Source: Opitutaceae bacterium TAV5 (lineage in GTDB: Bacteria; Verrucomicrobiota; Verrucomicrobiia; Opitutales; Opitutaceae). Taken from it: a stretch of 64,000 nucleotides of DNA. Position numbers and translations under genes: made by a program. Positions 36,545-44,504 of the stretch are shown one piece after another. The stretch covers positions 1 through 64,000 of the forward strand of contig CP007054.1 of the NCBI GenBank assembly GCA_000242935.3, written 5' to 3'. Position 1 is the first letter of the stretch, and each line of letters begins with the position of its first letter. The notes beneath the pieces are model-generated. The model was not told the DNA's origin. It saw only the letters and a program-made list of their open reading frames with translations, and ran no database searches.

Positions 36545-36682
36545 TCAGGTGGTTGCGTTGATGATGTCGTCGGAGAGGGCGAGGAGCCGGGCACGGAGGC
36601 CCGGGCTGGCATGCAGCTTGCCGGAGGCCTCGAAGTATTCTAGGATTGGATACGAAGTGGCATCCGGCAGGTTTTCCGGTGA
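36545..36682 (-). other. In-frame coding-like tail after TGA, left copy
   Basis: Exact mirror of 39166-39303; see that entry. Confidence 0.45.
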
Positions 36683-37546
36683 TCAGACGCGGGCTTGGGT
36701 GAGGCGGACCGGTGCGGAGGCCTTTTGGGTCTGTGTGGTTGTCCGGGGAGCCGGAAGGGGCGCAGAGTTGCCTTTGGATTTGATGACTTCGTACTCTTCG
36801 CGGGCTTGTTTGTTGGCGGTGGTAATATCCGGGGCCTTGCCCTGGACCACGAGCATATTGGCATAGGACGAGATGACGGTGTTGTGGAGTTTCATGCCGG
36901 TAAATTTCGTGGTCTTGGCAAGGTTGGTGCGCATGACTTCGTACCAGTTTTCGACCGGGGTGAAAGCCGGTTCCGGCGGTGCCTCCACCACCGGAGCCGG
37001 ACTGAGGGTCCGGAATTTCTGGGAGACAGGGAAAGCGGCCTTGAGCAGCGTCCCGACAGCGGCGGGGTGCAACCAGACGGGATCTCCGGTTTCGGAGAAT
37101 AATCCGAGGGGAACGAGCCGGCCGGCGACCGCCCCGTAGGCTCCCGGTGCGAAAGTCGGCAGGGCGGCGAGATGGGTCGGCTGCCCTGCCGAGCGTTTGA
37201 ATGCCTCTCCTGCCTCGAAAAGAATCCGGGCTTCGGTTGCGCTTGCGGGCGTCCCCTGACGCCCAAACTGGAGGTGCACCATGTTCGAGGTGCGCCCGTA
37301 AGTAGCGGCGAGTGAGAGGACGGTTTCATTGACGGCCTCCGCAAAGTCGGCCTCGATGGCGCTGCCTTCGGTGAGTTGGTTCACAACCGTGAGATCCTGG
37401 CCGTATTCGAGTGGCGGAGAATCCTTGATGGGGTAGTGGGGGGTGAACCCCGACATGCTCTTTTTCAGACGCTCGCGTATCCGTCCTGTCAATACGATGG
37501 CGCGCGGGCTGAGGTCGATTTTTCTGGCGAGTTCCGAAGTAGTCAT
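36683..37546 (-). CDS. Hypothetical protein, 287 aa, left copy
   Basis: Identical to the right-arm gene at 38302-39165, described there. It is transcribed away from the palindrome centre, like every gene in the arm, and is the gene nearest the centre. Confidence 0.65.
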   Translation of the reverse strand: MTTSELARKIDLSPRAIVLTGRIRERLKKSMSGFTPHYPIKDSPPLEYGQDLTVVNQLTEGSAIEADFAEAVNETVLSLAATYGRTSNMVHLQFGRQGTPASATEARILFEAGEAFKRSAGQPTHLAALPTFAPGAYGAVAGRLVPLGLFSETGDPVWLHPAAVGTLLKAAFPVSQKFRTLSPAPVVEAPPEPAFTPVENWYEVMRTNLAKTTKFTGMKLHNTVISSYANMLVVQGKAPDITTANKQAREEYEVIKSKGNSAPLPAPRTTTQTQKASAPVRLTQARV

Positions 37547-37564
37547 AGGTTGATAAAACGGACA

Positions 37565-37580
37565 CTAGCTAGCTAGCTAG
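37565..37580 (-). repeat. (CTAG)4 tract, left copy
   Basis: Four tandem CTAG units, 18 bp before the start of the 287-aa gene. CTAG is normally rare in bacterial DNA. The mirror copy is at 38268-38283. Confidence 0.8.
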
Positions 37581-37835
37581 TACAGTGAATGCAACCATAA
37601 AAGCAAACAATAACCCATCTTTGGGTATGTTGCTCCCTACTGGCGAGTACAGCAAGCCATTCACGCCCGGAAACCTGCCTCTGGGGGCGAATATCGGGCC
37701 GTGGCGTCTCTCCCTCCCGGTTGGGCGGTGTGCAACCGGCCGGATGGTAGGCCGGCGGTGCAGCGGGTCGGGCACGCCAGCCGTAGGGCAGCACCCGCCC
37801 GCGCCTCTCCCCGCTCTCCGGTCGCGGTTTCCCTC

Positions 37836-38012
37836 CTTAGACTAAGGCTTAGACTAAGACTTAGATTAAGGCTTAGAGTAGCCTAGACCTTAAGTCTTAA
37901 GCGCGCACACTAGCACTTAGTTTTACTTAGTGCTTAAGTGTGCGCGCTAGACTAGGTCTTAAGGCTTAACTCTTAGCCTAAATCTTAGTCTAAGTCTTAG
38001 CCTAAGTCTTAG
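37836..38012. other. Centre of palindrome: hairpin-telomere-like core
   Basis: A 177-bp imperfect palindrome centred at 37921-37925 (TTTTA). Left half compared with the reverse complement of the right half: CTTAG faces CTAAG and the reverse, at words 1-5, 7 and 13; TTAAG faces TTTAG at word 6; TAG faces TTAAG at words 8, 9 and 12; TTAAG faces TAG at words 10 and 11. All bases between the 13 words, including the block CGCGCACAC, are the same. Folded back it gives a stem with a T-T or A-A mismatch or a 2-nt bulge about every 6 bp, as in incompletely paired hairpin telomeres (poxviruses, chloroviruses). The telomere role is inferred. Confidence 0.7.
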
Positions 38013-38267
38013 GAGGGAAACCGCGACCGGAGAGCGGGGAGAGGCGCGGGCGGGTGCTGCCCTACGGCTGGCGTGCCCGACCCGCTGCACCGCCGGCCTA
38101 CCATCCGGCCGGTTGCACACCGCCCAACCGGGAGGGAGAGACGCCACGGCCCGATATTCGCCCCCAGAGGCAGGTTTCCGGGCGTGAATGGCTTGCTGTA
38201 CTCGCCAGTAGGGAGCAACATACCCAAAGATGGGTTATTGTTTGCTTTTATGGTTGCATTCACTGTA

Positions 38268-38283
38268 CTAGCTAGCTAGCTAG
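38268..38283 (+). repeat. (CTAG)4 tract, right copy
   Basis: Four tandem CTAG units ending 18 bp before the ATG of the 287-aa gene; mirror of 37565-37580. It could be a binding site controlling that gene. Confidence 0.8.
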
Positions 38284-38301
38284 TGTCCGTTTTATCAACC
38301 T

Positions 38302-39165
38302 ATGACTACTTCGGAACTCGCCAGAAAAATCGACCTCAGCCCGCGCGCCATCGTATTGACAGGACGGATACGCGAGCGTCTGAAAAAGAGCATGTCGGGG
38401 TTCACCCCCCACTACCCCATCAAGGATTCTCCGCCACTCGAATACGGCCAGGATCTCACGGTTGTGAACCAACTCACCGAAGGCAGCGCCATCGAGGCCG
38501 ACTTTGCGGAGGCCGTCAATGAAACCGTCCTCTCACTCGCCGCTACTTACGGGCGCACCTCGAACATGGTGCACCTCCAGTTTGGGCGTCAGGGGACGCC
38601 CGCAAGCGCAACCGAAGCCCGGATTCTTTTCGAGGCAGGAGAGGCATTCAAACGCTCGGCAGGGCAGCCGACCCATCTCGCCGCCCTGCCGACTTTCGCA
38701 CCGGGAGCCTACGGGGCGGTCGCCGGCCGGCTCGTTCCCCTCGGATTATTCTCCGAAACCGGAGATCCCGTCTGGTTGCACCCCGCCGCTGTCGGGACGC
38801 TGCTCAAGGCCGCTTTCCCTGTCTCCCAGAAATTCCGGACCCTCAGTCCGGCTCCGGTGGTGGAGGCACCGCCGGAACCGGCTTTCACCCCGGTCGAAAA
38901 CTGGTACGAAGTCATGCGCACCAACCTTGCCAAGACCACGAAATTTACCGGCATGAAACTCCACAACACCGTCATCTCGTCCTATGCCAATATGCTCGTG
39001 GTCCAGGGCAAGGCCCCGGATATTACCACCGCCAACAAACAAGCCCGCGAAGAGTACGAAGTCATCAAATCCAAAGGCAACTCTGCGCCCCTTCCGGCTC
39101 CCCGGACAACCACACAGACCCAAAAGGCCTCCGCACCGGTCCGCCTCACCCAAGCCCGCGTCTGA
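38302..39165 (+). CDS. Hypothetical protein, 287 aa, right copy
   Basis: The gene nearest the palindrome centre, read outward. Residues 1-32 (TTSELARKIDLSPRAIVLTGRIRERLKK) look like a small helix-turn-helix or nucleic-acid-binding segment. A middle region has helical and Gly/Pro-rich parts, and the C-terminus is basic. I recognise no family, and there is no recombinase Tyr motif, so it is not an evident telomere resolvase. Being next to the telomere-like core, a telomere-binding or replication role is possible. The frame continues with 45 coding-like codons after its TGA. Confidence 0.65.
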   Translation: MTTSELARKIDLSPRAIVLTGRIRERLKKSMSGFTPHYPIKDSPPLEYGQDLTVVNQLTEGSAIEADFAEAVNETVLSLAATYGRTSNMVHLQFGRQGTPASATEARILFEAGEAFKRSAGQPTHLAALPTFAPGAYGAVAGRLVPLGLFSETGDPVWLHPAAVGTLLKAAFPVSQKFRTLSPAPVVEAPPEPAFTPVENWYEVMRTNLAKTTKFTGMKLHNTVISSYANMLVVQGKAPDITTANKQAREEYEVIKSKGNSAPLPAPRTTTQTQKASAPVRLTQARV

Positions 39166-39303
39166 TCACCGGAAAACCTGCCGGATGCCACTTCGTATCC
39201 AATCCTAGAATACTTCGAGGCCTCCGGCAAGCTGCATGCCAGCCCGGGCCTCCGTGCCCGGCTCCTCGCCCTCTCCGACGACATCATCAACGCAACCACC
39301 TGA
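39166..39303 (+). other. In-frame coding-like tail after TGA, right copy
   Basis: After the TGA of the 287-aa gene the same frame stays open for 45 codons up to a TGA at 39301-39303, 5 bp before the next gene. The codons end mostly in G or C, like the neighbouring genes, and encode a protein-like sequence with LEYFEASGKLHASPGLRARL. There is no ATG, GTG or TTG in the frame. Options are TGA readthrough, a CTG start (39178), or a gene broken by a recent nonsense mutation. Both arms carry it. Confidence 0.45.
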
Positions 39304-39308
39304 CTCCG

Positions 39309-39851
39309 ATGTCCCTTCACTCCGACGACATCATCACCTGGAAATCCTCGGATCTCCCTGCGGATCTCTGTGCCTCGATCCTCGATGTCTCCCCGGAACA
39401 CCTCGCACGTATCCCCGACGCCGAGCTGGAGCGCGTCCGTGCCGGCGCATGGTTCGCCAACCTCCGCGAATGCCATGCGGCCGCACTCTCCGAGCTGCAC
39501 CGCCGCCGGTCTCCCGCTGCCGGCGCGACGCCGGCATCCTCCACGTCCACCGCGGCCGCGCGCGCCGGCCTCGATGCCGGCACCGCCGGCGGTCTCTCCG
39601 ACGACGATCGCATGCGCGAGGAGGAAGCCCGGCAGATCGCCCGCGACATGACACAATGGGACCAGGACGAAGATCCCGAACCCGACTGGAGCGAGGTTCC
39701 CGGCGCTAACCACGACGGCCATATCCCCCTCCCGGACGTGCATCCACAAATCCCCGAGGCCTCCCGGCGGGCCGGGCCCGCCGGCACCGGCGCTCCGCTT
39801 CCACCTGCACCAGACACATCCACCACGGCCGCACACGGCCGCAAGCGATAG
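39309..39851 (+). CDS. Hypothetical protein, 180 aa, right copy
   Basis: A soluble acidic protein. Residues 1-70 are ordered-looking (WKSSDLPADLCASILDVSPEHLARIP), followed by an Ala/Gly/Pro-rich stretch and a charged tail with EEEARQIARDMTQWDQDED. No family recognised. A 17-bp repeat, CTCCGACGACATCATCA, occurs at 39273-39289 and again at 39320-39336 in its start region. It lies 6 bp before the RusA-like gene, so the two may form a complex. Confidence 0.6.
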   Translation: MSLHSDDIITWKSSDLPADLCASILDVSPEHLARIPDAELERVRAGAWFANLRECHAAALSELHRRRSPAAGATPASSTSTAAARAGLDAGTAGGLSDDDRMREEEARQIARDMTQWDQDEDPEPDWSEVPGANHDGHIPLPDVHPQIPEASRRAGPAGTGAPLPPAPDTSTTAAHGRKR

Positions 39852-39857
39852 ACCGCC

Positions 39858-41375
39858 ATGTCCTCCCTCATCGAATACATCCGCGAATTCCGGAAGCTCG
39901 GGATTTCCCCGTCCTCCACGACCTCCGAACTGTTCGACCGCCTCCTGGCCTCACTCCTCGATGCCGAAGGCCCTCCCAACCAGCCCCTCCCCGACATCTC
40001 CAGCGGCCTGCAAACCGTCGTCGTCCGCTCCGCCACCGGCCGACCCCTCTTCCTCGCCCATTCCTGGTTCACCCTCCACTGGACCTGCCTGCTCCTGGAC
40101 ATCCCTCCCGTCGTCATGGGACGGCCCACCGCCCTGCCCAGCCCCACCGGCAAGGGCCCTCCCCGCCTCGTCACCGACTACCAGAGCCAGAAATTCCAGA
40201 ACAGGATCGGCCTGGCCTGCAAGGCCCTCGACCTGCCCCCCCCGCAGCCCCCCTCCCGTGTCTGCTCCCACATCGATCCCCAGCGCACCTTCCTTGCCTG
40301 GGCCCCACACAACGGCATCCCCCCATGGGTGCGGGGCGACATCGACAACTTTGCCAAAAACGTCATGGACGGCCTCCAGAAGGCCCGCGTCGTCCAGAAC
40401 GACCGCACGATCGCCGCCATCAACTTCCAGCGCGAGGACATCCCCCCTCCTGTCCTCTCCCTCGACCAGTTCCTCCTCGAAAAAATACTCGAGGCGAAAA
40501 CACAGTTCCCGAAACTCAACCAGCGCAAGCTCGCCAAAATTGCCGGCGTCTCCGTCCGCACCACCTCCCGTCTCCTCCGGCTCCACCGCGCCACACCCGC
40601 TCCCGGTCCCGAATCCGACCCCCTCCTCGATCCCGTACCGCCGGCACCGGCCGGCGAAACCCCTCCGCCTAACCCGCCGGCTCCCGCCGCTCCCGCGAAA
40701 AGGACCAAACCCGGGGCAGGGGAGAAGGCTGCAACCCCGCCAGACACCCCGCCACGCCAACGCCACGCACCCTCCGCGCCCTCCGCGCGGCCATCCGGAC
40801 GTTCCCGCAAAAACACACCCCCCAGATCGCACGCAATCGAGCCCCCTCCCGAATCCCCCCCCGCCGGCATCGAGCCCGGCCCTCCGCCCGCCGCCGCCGG
40901 CTCCGGCCGCTCCGGCGGCCGCAACCGCCGCGCCAGCCCCCCCGCCCGGATGACGGTTCCCCCCTCCCGCGCCAGCTCCCCCGCAGCCCCACCCGCACCG
41001 GATCTTCCCGCACCGCCCGCCGCCGCCATCGAGGCCGGCTCACCCGCCAGCCCCCCGGCCGGCACCGCCACCCCGACGGCCCGCGCCGGCTCCGCAGCCC
41101 CCCCCTCCTCTCCAACGAAAAAACCCCGCGCCCCCGGGCGCTTCAAGGGCCACAACAAAAAACTCGCCAAAGACAAAGCCGCACGCCTCGCACGCCAGGC
41201 CGACGCCGGCACTCCCCCCGCCGCCTCACCGCCGCCGGCTACGGCAAAGGCAAAGGCAAAGAGGAAAAACTTCGCCGCCTTCGCCGCCTTCAACAAACGC
41301 CGCCCCGACCCCGCTCTCGCCGCACTCCGCAACAAACTCATCCAGTACCACCGCAAAAAATCCGGTTCCCCCTAG
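39858..41375 (+). CDS. RusA-like Holliday-junction resolvase with HTH and disordered tail
   Basis: A 505-aa protein, far longer than RusA (about 120 aa). Residues 70-190 fit RusA: IPPVVMGRP, then GDIDNFAKNVMDGL with Asp161, Asp163, Asn164 and Lys167, and NDRTI with Asp182. These match the catalytic Asp70, Asp72, Lys76 and Asp91 of E. coli RusA. Residues 215-243 (LNQRKLAKIAGVSVRTTSRLL) form a helix-turn-helix. From 245 on the protein is Pro/Ala/Ser-rich, ending in a Lys/Arg-rich tail. RusA cuts Holliday junctions; here it could resolve cruciforms or replicated hairpin ends formed by the repeat that carries it. Confidence 0.8.
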   Translation: MSSLIEYIREFRKLGISPSSTTSELFDRLLASLLDAEGPPNQPLPDISSGLQTVVVRSATGRPLFLAHSWFTLHWTCLLLDIPPVVMGRPTALPSPTGKGPPRLVTDYQSQKFQNRIGLACKALDLPPPQPPSRVCSHIDPQRTFLAWAPHNGIPPWVRGDIDNFAKNVMDGLQKARVVQNDRTIAAINFQREDIPPPVLSLDQFLLEKILEAKTQFPKLNQRKLAKIAGVSVRTTSRLLRLHRATPAPGPESDPLLDPVPPAPAGETPPPNPPAPAAPAKRTKPGAGEKAATPPDTPPRQRHAPSAPSARPSGRSRKNTPPRSHAIEPPPESPPAGIEPGPPPAAAGSGRSGGRNRRASPPARMTVPPSRASSPAAPPAPDLPAPPAAAIEAGSPASPPAGTATPTARAGSAAPPSSPTKKPRAPGRFKGHNKKLAKDKAARLARQADAGTPPAASPPPATAKAKAKRKNFAAFAAFNKRRPDPALAALRNKLIQYHRKKSGSP

Positions 41376-41480
41376 CTCAGGTAGTGGCGCCTACAGCCAC
41401 TCGCCTGCTGTAATCAGCCCCCTGCACCGCCCGGAAAAGGTCTTTACCAAAACAGCACTCCATCCATACTCGTACATGCC

Positions 41481-41852
41481 ATGCTCGCTGTGCAACTCGC
41501 CTACTTCATCGCCGTTCTGAGCGCAGCAACCTACCTAGTGCTGAAAAAAAGAACCCTGTGCTGGTTTCTCCTCTCCGTCCTCCCCGTACTCTTCATCTGT
41601 AGCTACCTCTCGGCAGGAACAATATTCCCGGATTCCCCCATCCCCGGCTGGACCGAATTCGCAACCGCAGGACACCGGCACGCGCTCCTCGGCATCTTCC
41701 CCCTGTGGTACCTCGCCAATCTGGCACTGCTCGGCCTGGCCGTCACCATCTCCGCGGACTTCCTCCGCCTCGCCAAAAACACCGGCACCCCGGCGAGGCA
41801 CAACCATAACCGCCTCCCTCCCCCACGCCTTCCGCCACCGCCGGCATCCTGA
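41481..41852 (+). CDS. Small membrane protein, right copy
   Basis: A 123-aa protein with three hydrophobic segments (LAYFIAVLSAATYLVL, WFLLSVLPVLFICSYLS, LANLALLGLAVTISA), so an inner-membrane protein. Its tail is His/Pro/Arg-rich and differs from the left copy because of the A5/T6 run difference. A 6-bp stem (AGTGGC/GCCACT, 41383-41401) lies between it and the RusA-like gene. No family recognised. Confidence 0.6.
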   Translation: MLAVQLAYFIAVLSAATYLVLKKRTLCWFLLSVLPVLFICSYLSAGTIFPDSPIPGWTEFATAGHRHALLGIFPLWYLANLALLGLAVTISADFLRLAKNTGTPARHNHNRLPPPRLPPPPAS

Positions 41853-41945
41853 CAGCATTCTGGCATCACCAATTCACCTTCAAACAGCCTCCACCGGCCC
41901 GATCATCACTCCCAACTCTCCAAACAGTTCCAAGACTTTCCAATC

Positions 41946-42200
41946 ATGAACCGCTCAACCGCCTACCTGCACATCGAATCCATCGCCGGGGAGGTTCTCC
42001 CCGAACCAGTCGCATCCCAACTTACAGCCAACGAGTCATTCATGGAAAAACACTACGATGGCCTAATCAAAGCAGTCTCCGTAGTCGATCCAGATGGCAC
42101 CGCCTACACAGCTTCCGAAAATGCCATTGCAACCTACTCCGACTCCATCCGCAACGACCTGCGCAAACTGTATCCTCACGAATATCGGGATAAACGATGA
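41946..42200 (+). CDS. 84-aa protein, right copy
   Basis: Soluble protein without a recognised domain. Identity to the left copy ends at codon 72 (42160), inside the gene. The tail LRKLYPHEYRDKR is from the right flank. It is not clear which copy is original. Confidence 0.6.
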   Translation: MNRSTAYLHIESIAGEVLPEPVASQLTANESFMEKHYDGLIKAVSVVDPDGTAYTASENAIATYSDSIRNDLRKLYPHEYRDKR

Positions 42201-42330
42201 CCACCAAACTCAGAAACATCCAGTCATATGGATGTAGTCATGCGTGCCCAATTCGCTCTACTGCTTCCAGAATTGCATCCAGCATTAATGTTGCATTACG
42301 ATAGCAAATAAACCCGAACGAAAAGAGAAA

Positions 42331-43284
42331 CTATTGCACGGTAATCGTAACAGGTGCAGCCAACATGAAACGCTGGACCTCGACACCAGGAGAAGAGGTA
42401 CCTCTTCTCACAATGATCAGGCGTCCACTTGGAATTCCCTTAGCGAACTCTGAAAGGGTCGAACTCCGGGATACCCCAGAACCGGCCGCACAGTGAAGCG
42501 CATCAGAATAGGGGCCGATATCCACCCACACAGAATCGGATGGGTGACTGTTTACAACCGTCAATTCATACTTCAACTGATTAATCCGTTGAACAATAAG
42601 GCGCGAGGCATTTGTGCGCCCGCCAGGTGTCTCATCCCACTCCTGATAAGCACTGGTCGAAAGGTGGCTACTCCATGCGGTTGGCGCAACGGTGCTTCCG
42701 CTTTCCCAACTATTATCCCAAAGTGAATTGAATACATCAAGTTCAGTAGGGCCGGCAGGAAAAGTCAACTGACGTGAAAGTGGAGTGAGCATCGACACGA
42801 GTAAATACCTCTGGGAGTATTCATTATCAGGCCCGACGAGGAAAAACCGTTTCCACCGCCGTGAATTATACCAGACACCGGGTTCGGTCGGATCTAATGT
42901 TGAACCGATAAGCCTCTCCTGTCCACGAATCCTAGAAATCTTCTGCTGCCAGTCAGCAGAGGTAACGACAGCTTCTGAAGCAAGAAAATCATTTAGACCC
43001 AATGGGGGTTGAGCAATCGTGGAATTGCTACCAATACCAGTACCGTAGAGAGCCCCAACATTTCTCAGGGTATCTACCTCCTCAAAACTTCTTTCAATGT
43101 CTTCTTTCAGTCCGGCGAGAATCTGCCTTTCGGCACGATTCTCGGCGGATTCAAGCATGCTCTGCACAGCCGGCGCTACGGCACCGGCCAGAATTCCGAG
43201 TACAACAATAGCAATGAAGATTCCGAGAAGCGTAAACCCACGTCGATCCATGCGCGAGTATCCAGACGAAGAATAATTAAACAT
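42331..43284 (-). CDS. Minor pilin/GspK-like prepilin without Glu5
   Basis: A 317-aa protein. The class III leader ends RRG, and the mature helix is FTLLGIFIAIVVLGILAG. Position 5 is Gly instead of the Glu found in major pilins, as in tip pseudopilins of the GspK type. A GGAGGT ribosome binding site lies 8 nt before the ATG. It is the last gene of the minus-strand pilus operon. It would be a tip or minor subunit that starts pilus assembly. Confidence 0.75.
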   Translation of the reverse strand: MFNYSSSGYSRMDRRGFTLLGIFIAIVVLGILAGAVAPAVQSMLESAENRAERQILAGLKEDIERSFEEVDTLRNVGALYGTGIGSNSTIAQPPLGLNDFLASEAVVTSADWQQKISRIRGQERLIGSTLDPTEPGVWYNSRRWKRFFLVGPDNEYSQRYLLVSMLTPLSRQLTFPAGPTELDVFNSLWDNSWESGSTVAPTAWSSHLSTSAYQEWDETPGGRTNASRLIVQRINQLKYELTVVNSHPSDSVWVDIGPYSDALHCAAGSGVSRSSTLSEFAKGIPSGRLIIVRRGTSSPGVEVQRFMLAAPVTITVQ

Positions 43285-43286
43285 AA

Positions 43287-44504
43287 TTAGTGACCTCCAG
43301 AAAGTGTGGTGACTAGGCCAACAATAGGCAGGAATACGGAAAGACCGGCGGTAGCGGCAAACAGGCCTAGCAATATCATCATGGCAGGTTCAAGCGCGCT
43401 AATTGCAATATTAATTCTGTTAGTGGCCTCTCGCGAATAAAAATTACCAAGCTTTCCAAATATCGACAGTAGATTATTCTCACCCATGCTCACAGCGGTA
43501 ACAAATTCGTTGGGAAAAGTCTTTTCCTTTTGAAAAGCATCCCCGATCGTAGCCACACGATTATCCAGCAAGTGCTGTCGCACCCGATCAACGGCAGAAC
43601 CCACAAGTGCATTTCCGCATACTTTCGATGACATCTCAAGTGTGTCAACAGACTGAAAGCCGACAGAAGTAAGCGTGGCGTAGGTAGTGCAAAAGCGAGC
43701 GAGAGCAGAGGCCATCAAGGCTGGCCCGAGTACTGGAGTCCTTGAAGCTAGCTTAAAAATCAGCATTTGCACGATGCTAACCATACAGGCTCTCCAGGCA
43801 AAAACCGGGACGAGAACTCCAGCCAGAATCACGAATGCTGGATGGGAGGTCACGAAATCAGAAATGCTAAAAAAGACACGTGACAATAAAGGCAACGAGT
43901 CATAAGGTATCATATCAGTAATAAAACTCTTGAATTTCGGAAGCGTATAACCAAATAAGACTCCGAAAGAACCTATACCAGCAAGAAGCCCGATAATCGG
44001 AACGAAGAGTCCCTTAGCCAGATCTCCACGAATTATTTCCATCTTTCGATAATACTCACAAGATTCGATCAGTCCCTTGACAAGAGTGCCGGCCTTTTCA
44101 TGGGCCTTGATCATATTCAGCACAGAGTCGGGGAATACCCTAGAAAACTGACCGAAGGCATCTCCCACCTGTCCTGAATCCTCGATCCTGCGGGCTATAA
44201 ATGCCATCATATACCGTAACTTACCTTGCGGGACACGTGACACCGAAGACCGCATGGCGACATCGATTTTCGCACCGGACTCCAAGAGCAAAGCAACAGC
44301 TTCCAGTGCCATGAGGAGTCCTTTGCGCTTAACGCGAAGCCGATGATTTTTGTATCTACCTTCATTCTTCTCGTTAATCTTGATAACGAACCCTCCACGT
44401 TGCTTAATAAGATCATCCACCATTGACACATCAATGGCATCTACGCGTTCGTTCGCGATTCTGCCCCGGCGGCTTACATAATTTGCGATGTAGGTTGGCA
44501 TCAA
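43287..44504 (-). CDS. PilC/GspF-like inner-membrane platform protein
   Basis: A 405-aa protein of the type II secretion F family: two homologous cytoplasmic helical domains with membrane segments at about 165-190, 215-235 and 375-400. 'RIEDSGQVGDAFGQFSRVFP' and 'AFQKEKTFPNEFVTAVSMGE' are typical of the two repeats. It couples the assembly ATPase to pilus growth. It overlaps the upstream gene by 4 bp (ATGA). Confidence 0.85.
   Translation of the reverse strand: MMPTYIANYVSRRGRIANERVDAIDVSMVDDLIKQRGGFVIKINEKNEGRYKNHRLRVKRKGLLMALEAVALLLESGAKIDVAMRSSVSRVPQGKLRYMMAFIARRIEDSGQVGDAFGQFSRVFPDSVLNMIKAHEKAGTLVKGLIESCEYYRKMEIIRGDLAKGLFVPIIGLLAGIGSFGVLFGYTLPKFKSFITDMIPYDSLPLLSRVFFSISDFVTSHPAFVILAGVLVPVFAWRACMVSIVQMLIFKLASRTPVLGPALMASALARFCTTYATLTSVGFQSVDTLEMSSKVCGNALVGSAVDRVRQHLLDNRVATIGDAFQKEKTFPNEFVTAVSMGENNLLSIFGKLGNFYSREATNRINIAISALEPAMMILLGLFAATAGLSVFLPIVGLVTTLSGGH

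Larger units (their letters stand above)
33687..37835 (-). repeat. Giant palindrome, left arm (4.15 kb)
   Basis: Pairs with 38013-42160; paired positions sum to 75848 (75847 beyond the one indel). The gene products at 34473-37546 are identical in both arms. The only arm difference I found is one extra T in a run at 34068-34073 (A5 at 41775-41779 in the other arm). The 290 bp between the 287-aa gene and the centre holds no supported gene. Confidence 0.95.
38013..42160 (+). repeat. Giant palindrome, right arm (4.15 kb)
   Basis: Mirror of 33687-37835. It runs from the core to inside the 84-aa gene, where identity ends after GCAACGACCT (42151-42160). It encodes five proteins read outward from the centre. 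Confidence 0.95.
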
